From positions 6,242,529 through 6,300,028 of the forward strand of contig CM022668.1 of NCBI GenBank assembly GCA_012295275.1: a DNA stretch of 57,500 nucleotides, given 5' to 3'. Under the pieces are notes generated by a model that saw only the letters and a program-made list of their open reading frames with translations, did not search any database and was not told the DNA's origin. Origin of the DNA: Chrysomallon squamiferum. Lineage: Eukaryota > Mollusca > Gastropoda > Neomphalida > Peltospiridae. The translations under genes were made by a program, and so were the position numbers. Each line of letters opens with the position of its first letter. Within the stretch, counting starts at the first letter, position 1. Positions 1 to 18,002 of this stretch are shown here, in pieces.

Positions 1-65
1 ATCATTTTTCTTTGAATATAAAACACAAAAATTATTGATCACAGTTACCTGATAGATGCATATCA

Positions 66-2371
<2,306 letters not shown>

Positions 2372-2960
2372 TTTTAATCTTTGTAAAAATCTTAAAATAA
2401 CAAATGAAATAAATCCAGTTTTCTTGCTTATGGTTCAAATACTACGTTCCTTCCGTTATCTGCATTGCACCGTTGATTTCTGAATTCAGACGATTGATTC
2501 GTAGTTCACTGGCTTGTTATAAATCTTCTGAAATAGGTGTTTGTTTATCTTATTGCTTATTGGCTATTTTGATTGTTGAAGAATTAAAGATTCATACAGA
2601 CGCAGCGAATTAACTTAACGATCGGTAAGTGTCTAGTTTAATGTTGTGTACTGATGTGCTGCGTCTGTGTGTATCTATATGTGTACATATCTGTCCATCT
2701 GTTCGTCTGTCTGTCTCTTTGTATTATATGACAGTCATTTTAGATTTTCGTTTGCAGAGGAATAGCTGTTTTATATATATGTGCAGGGCGATAACTAGTT
2801 ACTGTCGAAAGGTATTTTCCTGCGAAGATTAGAATGCCAACTGCAGCGAGGCTTTACCGAGCTATTCAACTTGACCAAAATAAAGGTGATGTCTTAAAGC
2901 AGTATTCAGTTATTTCTTTTAACCTGCAATTCTAAATAATTTTTAAAAAAGCAACCAAAT
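2372..2960 (-). promoter_or_regulatory. Upstream region of gene A, conserved with gene B
   Basis: This stretch aligns with 13500-14140 upstream of gene B. Shared pieces include the sequence around 2560-2640, with an inverted CCAAT motif (attggct at 2558-2564) and the conserved run near attcatacagacgcagcg, and a distal piece around 2815-2930. The two copies differ by indels but keep order and orientation relative to the start codon. It probably holds the promoter and 5' leader; no TATA box can be assigned with confidence. Confidence 0.4.
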
Positions 2961-3537
2961 TAACTATACATTTTTCGATAAATTATTTGGCCCCCCCCAC
3001 ACACACACATACACACATACACGCAAATCTTATATATTTGTATATAGCAAGTATTTTATCGAATAAATATTGTTCTGTTACAATCAGTCCCTCGCTCAGA
3101 CATTTTTTTCTCCATGATTAAGCACGGAGCACTTCCAATAGTATTACAAAACCTTTAGTGTGACACAGCAGACTTTACAATTTCAATATTTTATTTGTCT
3201 TTACTTTATTTTTCGTTTCCGCTTCTGGCTGTTTAATTAAGATTTTTAAAAAATATTAATAATAAATCAATAAAAATAATAATAACAAAGATCTGTAATT
3301 TCTGGTGTACAATAGTCTATTGCATACAATAGTCTATTCTACTGAGTTTGAAATTACTTTGGTAGTAGAATTACTAAGTTGCATACAGTTTAGCCATATG
3401 TTTTAAAATGACAAGGAAATTACTTATTATTCTATTTATGCACTTCTGAGAACAAAATCAGAAGCATTAATTATATGTGCATAGATAAACACCTTTCAAT
3501 ATTATAATGCTGATTATTATAATGATGAAGAAGAGTA

Positions 3538-3588
<51 letters not shown>

Positions 3589-4463
3589 GTGTAAGACGAA
3601 GAATTATCAAAATGAAATAAGGACAATAATAACATTAATAATTAATAATAATAATAATAGAAATAATAACAACAACAACAACAACAAAGGTAATAGCAAC
3701 AGGAGTAATAATGATAGACGTGGTAGTAGTAGTAATTGTACATCTACCAGTAGCAGTAACAGTAACAATGCTAGCAGCAGTAACATAAAATCTACTAGTA
3801 GAAGTAATAATATCAGAAATTTCACAGATTGGCAATACAATTAGGTATATAAGTAAAATGATAGATAGATGGATAGAGAGATATACAGATAAACAGAGAG
3901 ATACATAGCCACATGGATAGATGCATGGATGGACGGATTAATGGATCAATAGATTAATAGAAAGGTAGATAGATGTCTTGGTAAATATATAAGTATCTAG
4001 GTAAATAGAAAATATATAGATAAGTAAAGATCGATAGATAAGAAACAAATACACTGAACAACGGACTAATGAATAAATGAATGGATGGATGAATAAATTC
4101 AATTAATATAGAAGTCAGTCAGTGAAATGGAATCATTTTATCACAGAACAAACACAGTACTAAAAGTCGTCAGTCATGCAGACGAAATTAAATATTAAAT
4201 AAAATTGTTTTCATTATCATTCGATCGAATTTTGCAAATTGGAAGCTAGAATCTAAAATACTAGTTTTTGTAGTACTAGTCGTAGTAGTAGTATTTATTT
4301 TAATTTAATTTAATTTATTTTATTTTGTTTTATTTTATTTTATTTTATTTATTTAAGTAAATTCAGAATAACCTAAAATTATATTTTTCCCCATTTGATT
4401 GCTTTTTAGTTTTTGTTAATGTTGAGTTTGTTGTTGTCGTGTTCCTGTTATTGTAAGGATTAC

Positions 4464-4527
<64 letters not shown>

Positions 4528-4758
4528 TTATTATTATTGTTATATATATATACATTTATAAAATAAAAATCGCCAATCCTGAATTAAGTAAAGATTTAAT
4601 AAATGGGTAAATTTATATTTTCTGTAATTAATGCAATTATAATTATTATCTATAACTGTCTACATAAATGGAATTGATTCGAAAATTATCCAAAATGTAA
4701 TGAACTTATGTAAAAAAAGTCTGCAAGTAAAATGACAATAAAACAGATTTTAAATAAA

Positions 4759-4814
<56 letters not shown>

Positions 4815-4869
4815 ATCTATTGTACCATATTGTTCTCTTTTTTCTCTAATCTTTTTATTTTTTATTTTT
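2961..4869. other. Gene-free interval with simple repeats
   Basis: Mostly AT-rich unique-looking sequence with AAAT (about 3540-3590), imperfect AAC/AGT (3650-3830), AGAT-like (3860-4060), TAA (4465-4525) and GTA/AGT (about 4762-4813) microsatellites. Open frames here are Leu-, Thr- or Asn-runs from the repeats. No exon with splice sites and a recognisable product was found. Confidence 0.6.
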
Positions 4870-6350
4870 ATTACAGTTCATTCCTGGAAAGAATAAATTT
4901 AAAACCTCTGAAAATCTGTTCCACACTTTAATATCATTATGCTATACATTGATAAATCAGAAATAATAATTATTATTATTATTTCAATATAGGTCAGTAT
5001 AGATCAACCTCTAACGTCAATAATAAAATATTAAAGTGATTTCTTGTCTCCCTCTTTTGACATTGAAAAATCAGTATTATACATCATCCCTCCATCAGTT
5101 TCACGTACATTTCATGTAATACAATTCCTTAAACTGTACTTTTAAGTTATTATGTGACTAGTTTGGTTTATCTTTCATCACTCACAACTAAGCAGGAAAG
5201 GAACGTTATACTGTCACAAAACATTTGAATGACGCCATTTTATTCTTTCGTAACCCGAGTCGTGACGTCATTACGTACGTGACGAACTGATATGTTGTAC
5301 TTATTTGTGAGCTACTTCTGTCAGATAACTAAGATAAATAATAACAGTTAAATTTTATTTTATATTTTTGAAATAGAATAAACTTTAGAGGAAATGTGTC
5401 ACTCCGTATGCGATGATGTCACGTAATACGAAAATGGCGACACTTAGATTTCAAACGTACTCTTTTCTTATTACAATTTAAGATTGGATGAGAGAGAAAA
5501 TTTTATTACAGTAAAAGCAAAATAAATAAGAATAAAAAATTCAACAAATTATTAAAAACTGTGAAATTAAACAACTTCAAAATATTCATTGTCTTTATAA
5601 TCATTGTGATGTTATATAGTGCTGATGATTATGATGCCGGTGATAATAATGATGCTGCTTTGATAATGATAATAATCAATTCGATGACTATAATCGAAAC
5701 GCTGCAAACAACTACCACGATAGTGACGACAATGATGACGCTGACGCTCAGGATTATAATCATCACTGTTAACGGTGAATTAGACGACGGCGTTAACAAT
5801 GATGTTGTGGTAGTAAATACTGTATTAAAAAATTAGAATAAAACATGGGCGAAAAATGCTTCATTAACAATATACGTTGGCACATAAAACAACAACTACA
5901 ACAATACAAACAACAATAGCAATAACAATATTGATGACTATGATGATGATGATAATAATAATGACAAAATATCAAATAGATTCTGACGATTTTTTATGTT
6001 TAAACCAATCTTTTTGTTATTAAATGGTGTTACAAATTATTAATTTTCATGACAAAGTCATAGTTATGAATTACACTTGTCTGACAGATAATTCCCAGTA
6101 CAAAACATTATAGCGAGAGAATTCACTCGCAGAAATAAAATTGTATTAAATGAGAAATTGATTTGACTCTTCTGGTTATTTCGCGGAACGAAAAAATTAC
6201 ATTAACGAAAATCAATAAAAACGGAAGTGACAACTCTTAGTAAGCTCTTCAGCCTGAAGTTTCAATTATTTTCTGACAAAAACAGTCATATGAAACATTT
6301 AATGTTCTATGAAAAGAAGATGTTAATAGCTTTATTAAAAATAAATATGT
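4870..6350. repeat. Duplicated 1.4-kb segment, copy 1
   Basis: This segment aligns in order with 8280-9640: the stretch with cacactttaatatcatta, the CRE/YY1-like block, a low-complexity open frame ending VVVVNTVLKN, the gcgagagaa and ggttatttcgcgga motifs, and a final agtaagctcttcagc motif. The two copies are in the same orientation about 3.3 kb apart, in the intergenic space between genes A and B. It looks like a tandem duplication belonging to the same history as the A/B pair. Confidence 0.75.
5205..5470. promoter_or_regulatory. CRE- and YY1-like block, copy 1
   Basis: The block contains TGACGTCA at 5271-5278, further ACGT-core sites (tacgtacgtgacg, tgatgtcacgtaa), GCCATTTT at 5234-5241 and AAAATGGCG at about 5432-5440, which read as YY1-type sites facing each other. 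It is much richer in CpG than its surroundings and has a paralogue at 8475-8750 with the same motifs. Promoter or enhancer activity is an inference from motif clustering; no transcript start is visible. Confidence 0.35.
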
Positions 6351-6359
6351 ACAGAGAGA

Positions 6360-6720
<361 letters not shown>

Positions 6721-6754
6721 ATACTCTATGTTCATCGATGGATCTCAAAATATG

Positions 6755-6890
6755 AGCTTTTTCCGGCGAAGGTTAGAATGCCAATTGCAGCGAGGCTTTA
6801 CCAAGTTGCATTCGTTATTCAACTTGACATGATAAAGATGATATCTTAAGAAAGTAACCAGTTATTTCTTTTAACCTGTTTAACTCTCCA
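6755..6890 (-). repeat. Third copy of the distal lectin upstream segment
   Basis: The stretch from ccggcgaaggttagaatgcc to ttatttcttttaacctg matches about 2815-2935 (upstream of gene A) and about 13975-14095 (upstream of gene B), in the same orientation. No PAN-domain exon follows on the minus strand below it, so it is either a relic of a lost third lectin gene or a piece carried with the duplication. Confidence 0.7.
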
Positions 6891-8279
6891 AGTTTCTGAA
6901 TTGTTTATCCATTTTAGCATCAAGCACTGATCAGTTTAACATGACACAGCAGAATTTGAAAAATAAACTAAAATAAATTAAAGAAAATGAATATATAAAT
7001 ATATAAATAAAATAAATGAATAAACGAATGAATAAATGAACGAATGCATGAATATATAAATATTTAAATAAATAATTTTAAAATTAAAAAGTTAAATAAA
7101 ATTTTATAAAATCGATAATAACTCTGACAATCATGAAAAATAATAATATAATCTTCTTTATTGTCTATAAAATCTTCACGTTTTGTCATATTCTAGTAAG
7201 ATCCTTGAACACATCCTGTTATCATGGTAACTGTAAAGCCTGGTTATATGAGATCATGTATACTTCTTAGATAGAAAACATTCATTTATCTTGAGTGGCA
7301 GCCGAACAGTTCATGGGAGGTAATTACTAATCCTTGTGTATTTATTGATAAGTGAAGTACCCATACTCATAGAAGTAAAAGTATTTGTGGTTCACAGATC
7401 AACAGAGAAGAAAAATTCATTTGCAAAAGAAACAAACCTGAATTAACAATATAACATACTGAATCTATACAAAGCTGATATATTCAGACGTTTATCGAAA
7501 GAAAACAACAATGCTTGAATAGATGACGTGAAAAATACAGAGCAGAAATCTACAACAAGAATAACAACTGTAATAATAATAATAATAATAACAACAATAA
7601 CAATAATAGTAATAATAATATCATTAATAAATAATCATAATAATAATAGTAATAATAATAGCATTAACAACAGCAAAAGTAACAGCTGTGGTAGTTGTAG
7701 TAGTAATAGTCGTTGTGGTAGTAGTAGTAAGAGTAATAATGCTACTAGCATTGATAGTAATTGTGCTATCGTAGTAATAGTAGTAGTGATAGTGATAGTA
7801 CTAGTTATAACCACTTTATTTCATCGACTCATTATTTTTTCATTCATTCATTCGTTTGTGTGTTCATTTATTTATTTATTTATTTTTATTATTTGTAATT
7901 GTATATATTTATTAAATCTACAAAAATATATTTTTTTAACAAACTCTAATTAAAGACTTTAATACGTCCAATAAGACTTTATTTATTTATTTATTTACTT
8001 ACTTACTTACTCACTTACTTACATATTTATTTATTTATTTTTACTTACAAAGTAATGAGACAAATCTTTGTGTAAATATAACTAAATATAAACAGACATT
8101 TCTAAAATAGTAAAAAAAAATTGTTGTTAATATTATGTGAGACAAATAGTATATCAATTTAAAATAATAATAATAATAATTTATTGATCTATATTGTTGT
8201 TGTTGTTGTTGTTGTTTTATTTTGTTTTGTTTCTCGTTATTGTTGTTTTGTTTGTTTTTGTTTTGTTGTGTGGGTTTCT
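6891..8279. other. Gene-free interval
   Basis: AT-rich sequence with AAAT/GAAT, TAA, AGT and TTTA microsatellites (for example 6970-7060, 7570-7810, 7980-8040). I see no splice-bounded exon, transposase motif or RNA gene. Confidence 0.55.
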
Positions 8280-8570
8280 GAGGAAATCTACAAAGATTAA
8301 AATTTTCGAAAACCTATTTCACACTTTAATATCATTAATCTATCTTATTCTTCTTCTCCCTGTCTGTTTCACGTACATCTGGTCTAATAAAATTCTTTAA
8401 ACTATTTATTCTTTAGTTATTATTTCACTAGTTTGGTTTATCTTTCATTGCTCATTACTAAGCAGGACAGGAATGCCATACTGTCACAAAACATTTGAAA
8501 GCCGCCATTTTATTCTTTCGTAACCCGAGCCGTGATGTCATGGCGTACATGGCGAAGTGACATTTTTTCT

Positions 8571-8613
<43 letters not shown>

Positions 8614-9640
8614 AATTTGTGACATAAGAAATGTTAGTTACATATTTTTTTTTTCAAACAGAAGAACCTTTAGTCGAAATCTATCACTACGTATGCGATG
8701 ACGTCACGTAATAGGAAAATGGCGTTACCCATATTTCAAATGTATTCTTTTCTTGTTGTTAATTTAGACTGGATGGGAGAGAAAAGTCAATTATAGTAAA
8801 AAAATAAATAAATAAAAACTAAAAATTAAAAAATAATAATTAAATAATATAAAGAGATACAACTTGAAAATCTATCTATGTATCCATCTATCTATGTTAT
8901 TATTATTTTTTTTTTATATAGTCATTGTGGTGTTACGTAATGCTGATGATTATAATGACGGAGATAACAATGATGCTGTTTTGACTATAACGATAATAAT
9001 GAAGTCCATGATTATGATCGAAAATATGCAAACAAGTATAACGGCTGTAGTTAAGATGATGATGATGATGATATTGGTTATCTTAATCACGACGCTAAGG
9101 ACTATGATGATCGCAGTTAGCAGTGGTCTTAAAGAAGTTGTCAACAAAGGTGTTGTGGTAGTAAATACTGTATTAAGAAATTAAAATAAAGCACTAACAC
9201 ACAATATTTCATTAACAAAATACGTTACCACATAAAGGTTAATAATAATAATAATAATAATTATTATTATTATTATTATGACAAAATATCAAATAGTTTT
9301 TAATGTTTAAACCAATCGTTTTATTATTAAATGGAGTCACAAATTATAAATTTTTAATAACAAAGACATAGTTATTAATTCAACTTGCCTCACAGGTAAT
9401 TCCCAGTTCAAAACATTATAGCGAGAGAACTGATTCGCAAAAATAAAAAATGTATTAAATGACAAATCGATCTGAATCCGCTGGTTATTTCGCGGAAGGA
9501 AAAACTAATCAATAAAAACAAAAGTGACTTCCCTTAGTAAGCTCTTCAGCGTGAAGTCTGAATTGTTACATGACACGAAGTTTTAGATTAAACTTATTAT
9601 GTTCTACAAAAATAATCTATTAATAGGTTTATAAAAGTTA
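8280..9640. repeat. Duplicated 1.4-kb segment, copy 2
   Basis: Paralogue of 4870-6350 in the same orientation. It carries the same CRE/YY1-like block (8475-8750, with TGACGTCA at 8700-8707 and AAAATGGCG near 8716-8724), interrupted by a long T run at 8575-8610. It also carries a related low-complexity open frame ending VVVVNTVLRN at 9184. A shared ctggttatttcgcgga motif near 9480 anchors the 3' half. Confidence 0.75.
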
Positions 9641-9774
9641 AATGTAAAGAGAGAGGTATCGTATGATAACAACAGAAGATTTTGTGTGAACATGTTTCAA
9701 AGAGTTGTAATAATATTAATATGCAGTGTAGTTATGCACGGAATCTTCCCCTAGAACAAAGTTTGATGAACTGT

Positions 9775-10387
9775 TCCCACATGGAATGTTCCATTAGAAC
9801 AACGTTTGGAGAACTGTTCCAAATGCATATGTTTCTTTAGAACAAAGCTTGATGAACTCTTTCTTCAAAGCAAAACTTGACTAACTGATTTTTATTTTTT
9901 TTTTTTTTTTTTTTTTAAATATCGAATAACAATAGCTCATTGAAAATTAATCCCTCTAATAAATAAATTTGTACACTTGTAACTAAACAAATAATAAATA
10001 AAATGTTAAAGTAATTAAATAAACATCTTCATACTGCCCAGAGATATTAAAACTTATACAAGACTTAAATGAAGAAGCTGAACAATTCCAACTTCATATT
10101 TTTCCTTAGAACAAAGCATGATTAATTGTTCCAACACGGCATGTTCCTTTAGAACAAAGCTTGATCAACTTATTTTTGTTTAAAAATATGGAATAACAAT
10201 AGCTTGTTGAAAATTAATCCCTCTAAGAAATAAATACACAAAAATAAAACAAACGAACGCATTTGTAAATAAACAAATAATAAATAATCAATTAAAAACA
10301 AACAAAATTTTAAAGTAATTAAATAAACATCTTCATACTGCCCAGAGATATTAAAACTTATAGAAGACTTAAATGAAGAAGCTGAAT
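9775..10387. repeat. Tandem repeat of about 304 bp, two copies
   Basis: The stretch around 10021-10082 (aaacatcttcatactgccca through gaagaagctgaa) recurs at 10325-10386, and the aacaatagc(t)..ttgaaaattaatccctct part at about 9927 recurs at about 10193. Shorter aacaaagcttgat..act pieces repeat within each unit. It lies immediately downstream of the stop codon of gene B and may form part of its 3' untranslated or flanking region. Confidence 0.75.
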
Positions 10388-10434
10388 TTTAACTTCAAAA
10401 CTAAACTAATCTTAACTTCAGTACTAAACTGGCG

Positions 10435-13499
<3,065 letters not shown>

Positions 13500-13892
13500 T
13501 TTTAATATTTGTAAGAAATAAATCAAGTTTTCCTGTTTTTGGTTCAAATATTACGTTCCTTTCGTTGTCTCCGTTACACCGTTGATTTCTGAGTTCAGAC
13601 TAATTATTCGTAGTTCTCTGGTTTGTTAGAAAACTTCAGAAATAGACGTATTGCCATGGAGAGGCGTTTGTTTATCTTATTGGCTATTTTGTCTGTATCG
13701 ACTGGTGAAGAATTAAAGATTCATACAGACGCAGCGAACTAACATAACGATCGCTAAGTGTCTAGTTTACTATTGCGTATTGATGTGCTGAATATGTCTG
13801 TGTCTATTTACAAATCTGTCGATCTGTTTGTCTGTTTGTTTATATTATATGACAGTCATTTTAGATTTTCATTTATTGCAGAATTGAGGCTT

Positions 13893-13940
<48 letters not shown>

Positions 13941-14140
13941 GCAGGGCGATAACGAGTTACTATCTAAAAGTATTTTCTTGCGAAGGTTAGAATGGCGAGT
14001 GCAGCGAGCCTTTACAAAGATGCATTCGTTATTCAACTTGACCAGGATAAAGGTGATATTTTAATAAAGTAACTAGTTATTTCTTTTAACCTGTCGTTCT
14101 AAATAATTTTAAAAATTGATATTTCAATAAATTACTAGCT
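13500..14140 (-). promoter_or_regulatory. Upstream region of gene B, conserved with gene A
   Basis: It aligns with 2372-2960. It contains the inverted CCAAT motif in cttattggctattttg (about 13676-13692), the conserved attcatacagacgcagcg element at 13719-13736 and the distal element near 13975-14095, with a GT microsatellite between them. It is the likely promoter region; evidence is conservation between paralogues only. Confidence 0.4.
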
Positions 14141-14423
14141 ATTTACACAACACACACACACACACACGCACGCACCATATATATATATATATTTAACAAG
14201 ACTACTTCTAATTAATTCAGCGAAATTTCTTTACTAAAAAATCGATTTAATGATGGATAAACCTTTTGAACATTATGATGATGATGATGATCATCATCAT
14301 CATCATGTATAGAAACAAAGTAAATAAATACAAATAAGTAAAATAAATAAATAAATAATAAACAAAAGAAAAAAAGAAAGAAAGAAAATAAATAAATAAG
14401 TAAACGAATGAATCAATAAATAA

Positions 14424-14590
14424 CAGACACATTGTTAAGTTTGAAGTCCTAGGAGACTGTTGCACACTAATATCAATTTTCTTGTAAGGAAAATTGCTAA
14501 GGAACCATACTTTTGGGACAGTATGTGTTTACTAATGAATGATACACAATAACCAATTATTGATACAAATATCAATTCACAGCTGGGGTT
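14424..14590. repeat. Dispersed repeat copy (pair with 31026-31205)
   Basis: The sequence from taacagacacattgttaag through the agtcctaggaga motif to ttcacagct aligns with 31026-31205 in the same orientation. No coding motif was recognised; it may be a short interspersed element fragment. Confidence 0.65.
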
Positions 14591-14769
14591 TTCTCTGGCT
14601 GTATGAAATCAATGCATTTTAAGAATTAATTGCTTGCGTCTACGTTGTGTGTTATTCCGATGTAAAACAAAACGAATTCAAAATAAAAACGTTACATTCG
14701 CGATGGAAACTGAGTTGCGGTGAATGGATGCATTTGAAAGGTAATGATAAGTGGGCGGCGATGATAAAA

Positions 14770-14995
14770 AAAAAACTGTCGGCAGAGAAAGGACAAATGT
14801 CGGCAGTCAATAGATTAATGTCAGTAGAAAATGGAAAGGTGTCGGCAGTAACTGCAGAAGTGTTGGCAGTCAGTGGATAGGTGTCTATAGACAATACATA
14901 GAGAATGGATAAATGTGGAGAAAGAATGGGTAAGTGTCGGCAATGAAAATATGAGTATCCACAACTAGTATAAGTGTCGGCAGTGAATGGATGTT
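14770..14995. repeat. Minisatellite with TGTCGGCAGT core
   Basis: About seven imperfect units of roughly 20-30 bp share the core tgtcggcagt with an aatgga motif between cores. The open frame at 14647-14880 is produced by this repeat and has no start context or splice sites to support it. Confidence 0.7.
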
Positions 14996-15125
14996 TGTTT
15001 GTCTGCCTGTCTGTTCTTGTCTCTTATATTATTATATAATTTATTGAAAAAACAAAATGGCGTTGGTCATAGTACCTTTGATAATTATGAAAACGATAAA
15101 GGATTTCAAAATAAAATTTAAATTT

Positions 15126-15228
<103 letters not shown>

Positions 15229-15599
15229 ACCATTAACATCAGTAAAAAAAAAGAGCAGGGAGAATTTGTTAAAATTTTCTTGTTGAAGCTGTTCTTATCA
15301 TCTTCAGAACTGTTGCTGTTGTTAACAATTATTATTACAATAATAGATACAGTCGTGTATTTTTGCAAATGATGATGATGATGATTAATGTCACGATGCC
15401 AGAGCTTGTTTTTACCTCTGCGTGTTTAGAACTCTATGAATGGAATTGGAAAATGTTTAATTGCGACAGTGAAATATATAGAAAAGCAAACATTAATAAA
15501 ACAGAAGAGGCTAAGAATGAAGTATAAAAAAATAATTTTACTGTAACAGATTGTGAGAATGAAGCATATAATCACTTACAAAATTTATCATAAGTACAA

Positions 15600-15968
15600 A
15601 GGGTTTTCTTTCTTCATTTTTATTTATGTATTTTTATTTTATTTTATTGTATTTTGTTTTTATCATTATTTAATTATTTAGTTCTTTTTGTAAAGTTTAG
15701 ACAAAATTAAACATATAACATGGTATCACATGGCATAAAAATATAAAAATACAATTAAAATATAAGTATCGTTGAGTAGGGGAAAGAAAATTATAGTTTG
15801 TGTTTTTTGTGTTGTTTTTGTAAATGAGCACACACACACACACACACACATATGACGTTCAAAATAACATGACATTACATATAGGAAAAAATAAATATAA
15901 CATTACAATTAAAATATCAAGTATCATTTAGTTGAAAAAATAAAATTATGTTTCTTGTGTTGTTTTTG

Positions 15969-16013
<45 letters not shown>

Positions 16014-16203
16014 GAGATTCCAAATAACATAAAAAAAAAAAATATGAAAAATAAATACACATAAAAAAGAACCTAGTGGTTGTGGTATAATAATATATTT
16101 TTTCTAAAATAAATTTAAAAAAATTAAAATAAAATCTCATATAATCCAGTATGCAAAAATATATCCATATATCTTCACAAAATAAACTTTCTTCTTTTTT
16201 CAA

Positions 16204-16234
<31 letters not shown>

Positions 16235-16850
16235 TAAAAATTCGAAATAACCAAAACAAAAAAATTAAAATATAAAAAATAAATATAAATTGAGTAAACA
16301 TTTTTAAAAAAGCCTTTCCCCCATTTAACCCACAAAGACATAAATACCATATTTATTTTTATTTTTATCTAAAGACCCTAAATATAATAATTAATTTTTT
16401 CTAAGCTAATATACTTTTATGGAGTAAAGTAATAAAAATTAAACTATGATTTTATATACAAAGAGATGTTCTAAAAGCATAAAAATTTAAAATTAAATAA
16501 ATTACGTACTGTTTAAGTAAATGTACTGTATTATTTATGTATACAAAAAACATATAACATATATTTTTAAGAATCCTAAATACAATAATAAAATAAGTTA
16601 ATGAATAACATAAAATATAAATATATATCCAATATAAATGTTCATATTATTTTATTATTGTGTGTATGTGTATATATGTATAATATAAAAAATAAATATA
16701 CATCCAATATATATTCAAAAAGTGTGTGAATGTGTGTGTGTGTGTGTGTGTGACAGAGAGATTCAAAAAAAGATAATATATAAAGAATAAATACATTTCT
16801 ACTATATATTAAAAAAAAAAAAACCTGTTCTCTTTATATACAAATACATA

Positions 16851-16887
<37 letters not shown>

Positions 16888-17440
16888 TTAAGGATCGAAA
16901 CTATAATAGTTTCTAAAGTAATATAATACAAATTAAAATAAGGTCTTATGTAGAATATACAAACATGTGCACGATGTTCTAAATACGAAGAAAAGTGTAA
17001 AACAACAAATACAAAATTCTAAAACTTCTTTTTCCTAAGTTCCTGAATATATAAATAATAAAAATTTAATATCTTATAGAATATTGTAAAAACTAATGAA
17101 ACATTTTATTTTTCCATTTTATTCACAAATACATGAATAACCATTTTTATGTTTTCCTTAAATATCCTAAATATAAAATAAAAATTAAATTTAGGTCATA
17201 TATAATATAAAAAAATATATATACATATACGATGTTCCAAATAGCATAAATATATATATATTTTTTTTAAATTAAGTTGCTGCTGTGTTGTTGTTATTTT
17301 TTAAATCTAAAACAATATAGTTATATACAAAAGGGGATAAAAGTTAAAAGAATATTTAAAGGTAAATTTGAATATCAAAATAATTTTTTTTTTTTTTTTA
17401 GAAAATAAAATAATAATTTTGTATAATATTATTAACAGAA
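15600..17440. repeat. Very AT-rich diverged tandem repeats downstream of gene E
   Basis: A motif like gatgttc(c/t)aaata(a/g)cataaaa recurs near 15853, 16012, 16466, 16973 and 17231, often next to AC or AT runs. A roughly 160-bp direct duplication spans 15800-16030. I see no gene. The stretch looks like an old tandem array that has decayed. Confidence 0.5.
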
Positions 17441-17453
17441 TATAACAAAAAAT

Positions 17454-17870
17454 TTACAAAGCATTGTCTCTGTCTTTCAATTTTCTTGATGATGTTTCTG
17501 GTAAGGTTTTAAAGTTCATATTATTCACAAATTGAAAACCAATTTTCTTTAACGTCTTTTCATTTTTCTGACATGAAATAAAATAAAACATTTCTCTGTT
17601 GCTAAACTTGCATAAAGTTTTAGTTTCTTCTTTTTTGTTTTGATTTCTCTTGTGGTAATAATTTTGAAATTCTTTTGTTTTCACTTTCTTAGATGATTTT
17701 TCTTGAAACACTTTGGTAATTTATTACTCTTTATAACTCTAAGATTTTCAGTGAAGCTTTCTGGCTTTTTACACCTCTCTGTATTTATCTCCAAAATATA
17801 TCCTTTTCAATCATTTGTACTTACAAATGTAGTCAGAAGCTGTAAACAGCAGATGTGTCAAGCATTATTA
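17454..17870 (-). pseudogene. Decayed extension of the gene E basic repeat tail
   Basis: On the minus strand just downstream of the gene E stop, short Lys-rich peptides resemble the tail repeat: IKSNKLPKCFKKNHLRK (about 17742-17692), FQEKSSKKVKTKEFQ (starting 17708) and TLPETSSRKLKDRDN near 17460-17505. They match units such as LPEKSSHRLKYQEKD and SPETSLRKLRKKE in gene E but lie in different frames with stops between them. The tail was probably longer once, and its end is now 3' untranslated or flanking sequence. An alternative terminal exon cannot be excluded for the 17454-17711 open frame. Confidence 0.5.
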
Positions 17871-18002
17871 AGAATTAACATATCAGTTTTAGGAGTAGAG
17901 AAAGTTAACCTTCCACTTAGTGCTTAACATTCGGGCTCAGAAGAAAAGTACTGTTTGCAGTTTTATCAGATTTTAGTATTTGATTACAGAGGAGTTCAGC
18001 AT

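Noticed and set aside
14647-14894. Open frames of about 80 aa on both strands
   Set aside because: They cover the TGTCGGCAGT minisatellite; no independent evidence for coding.
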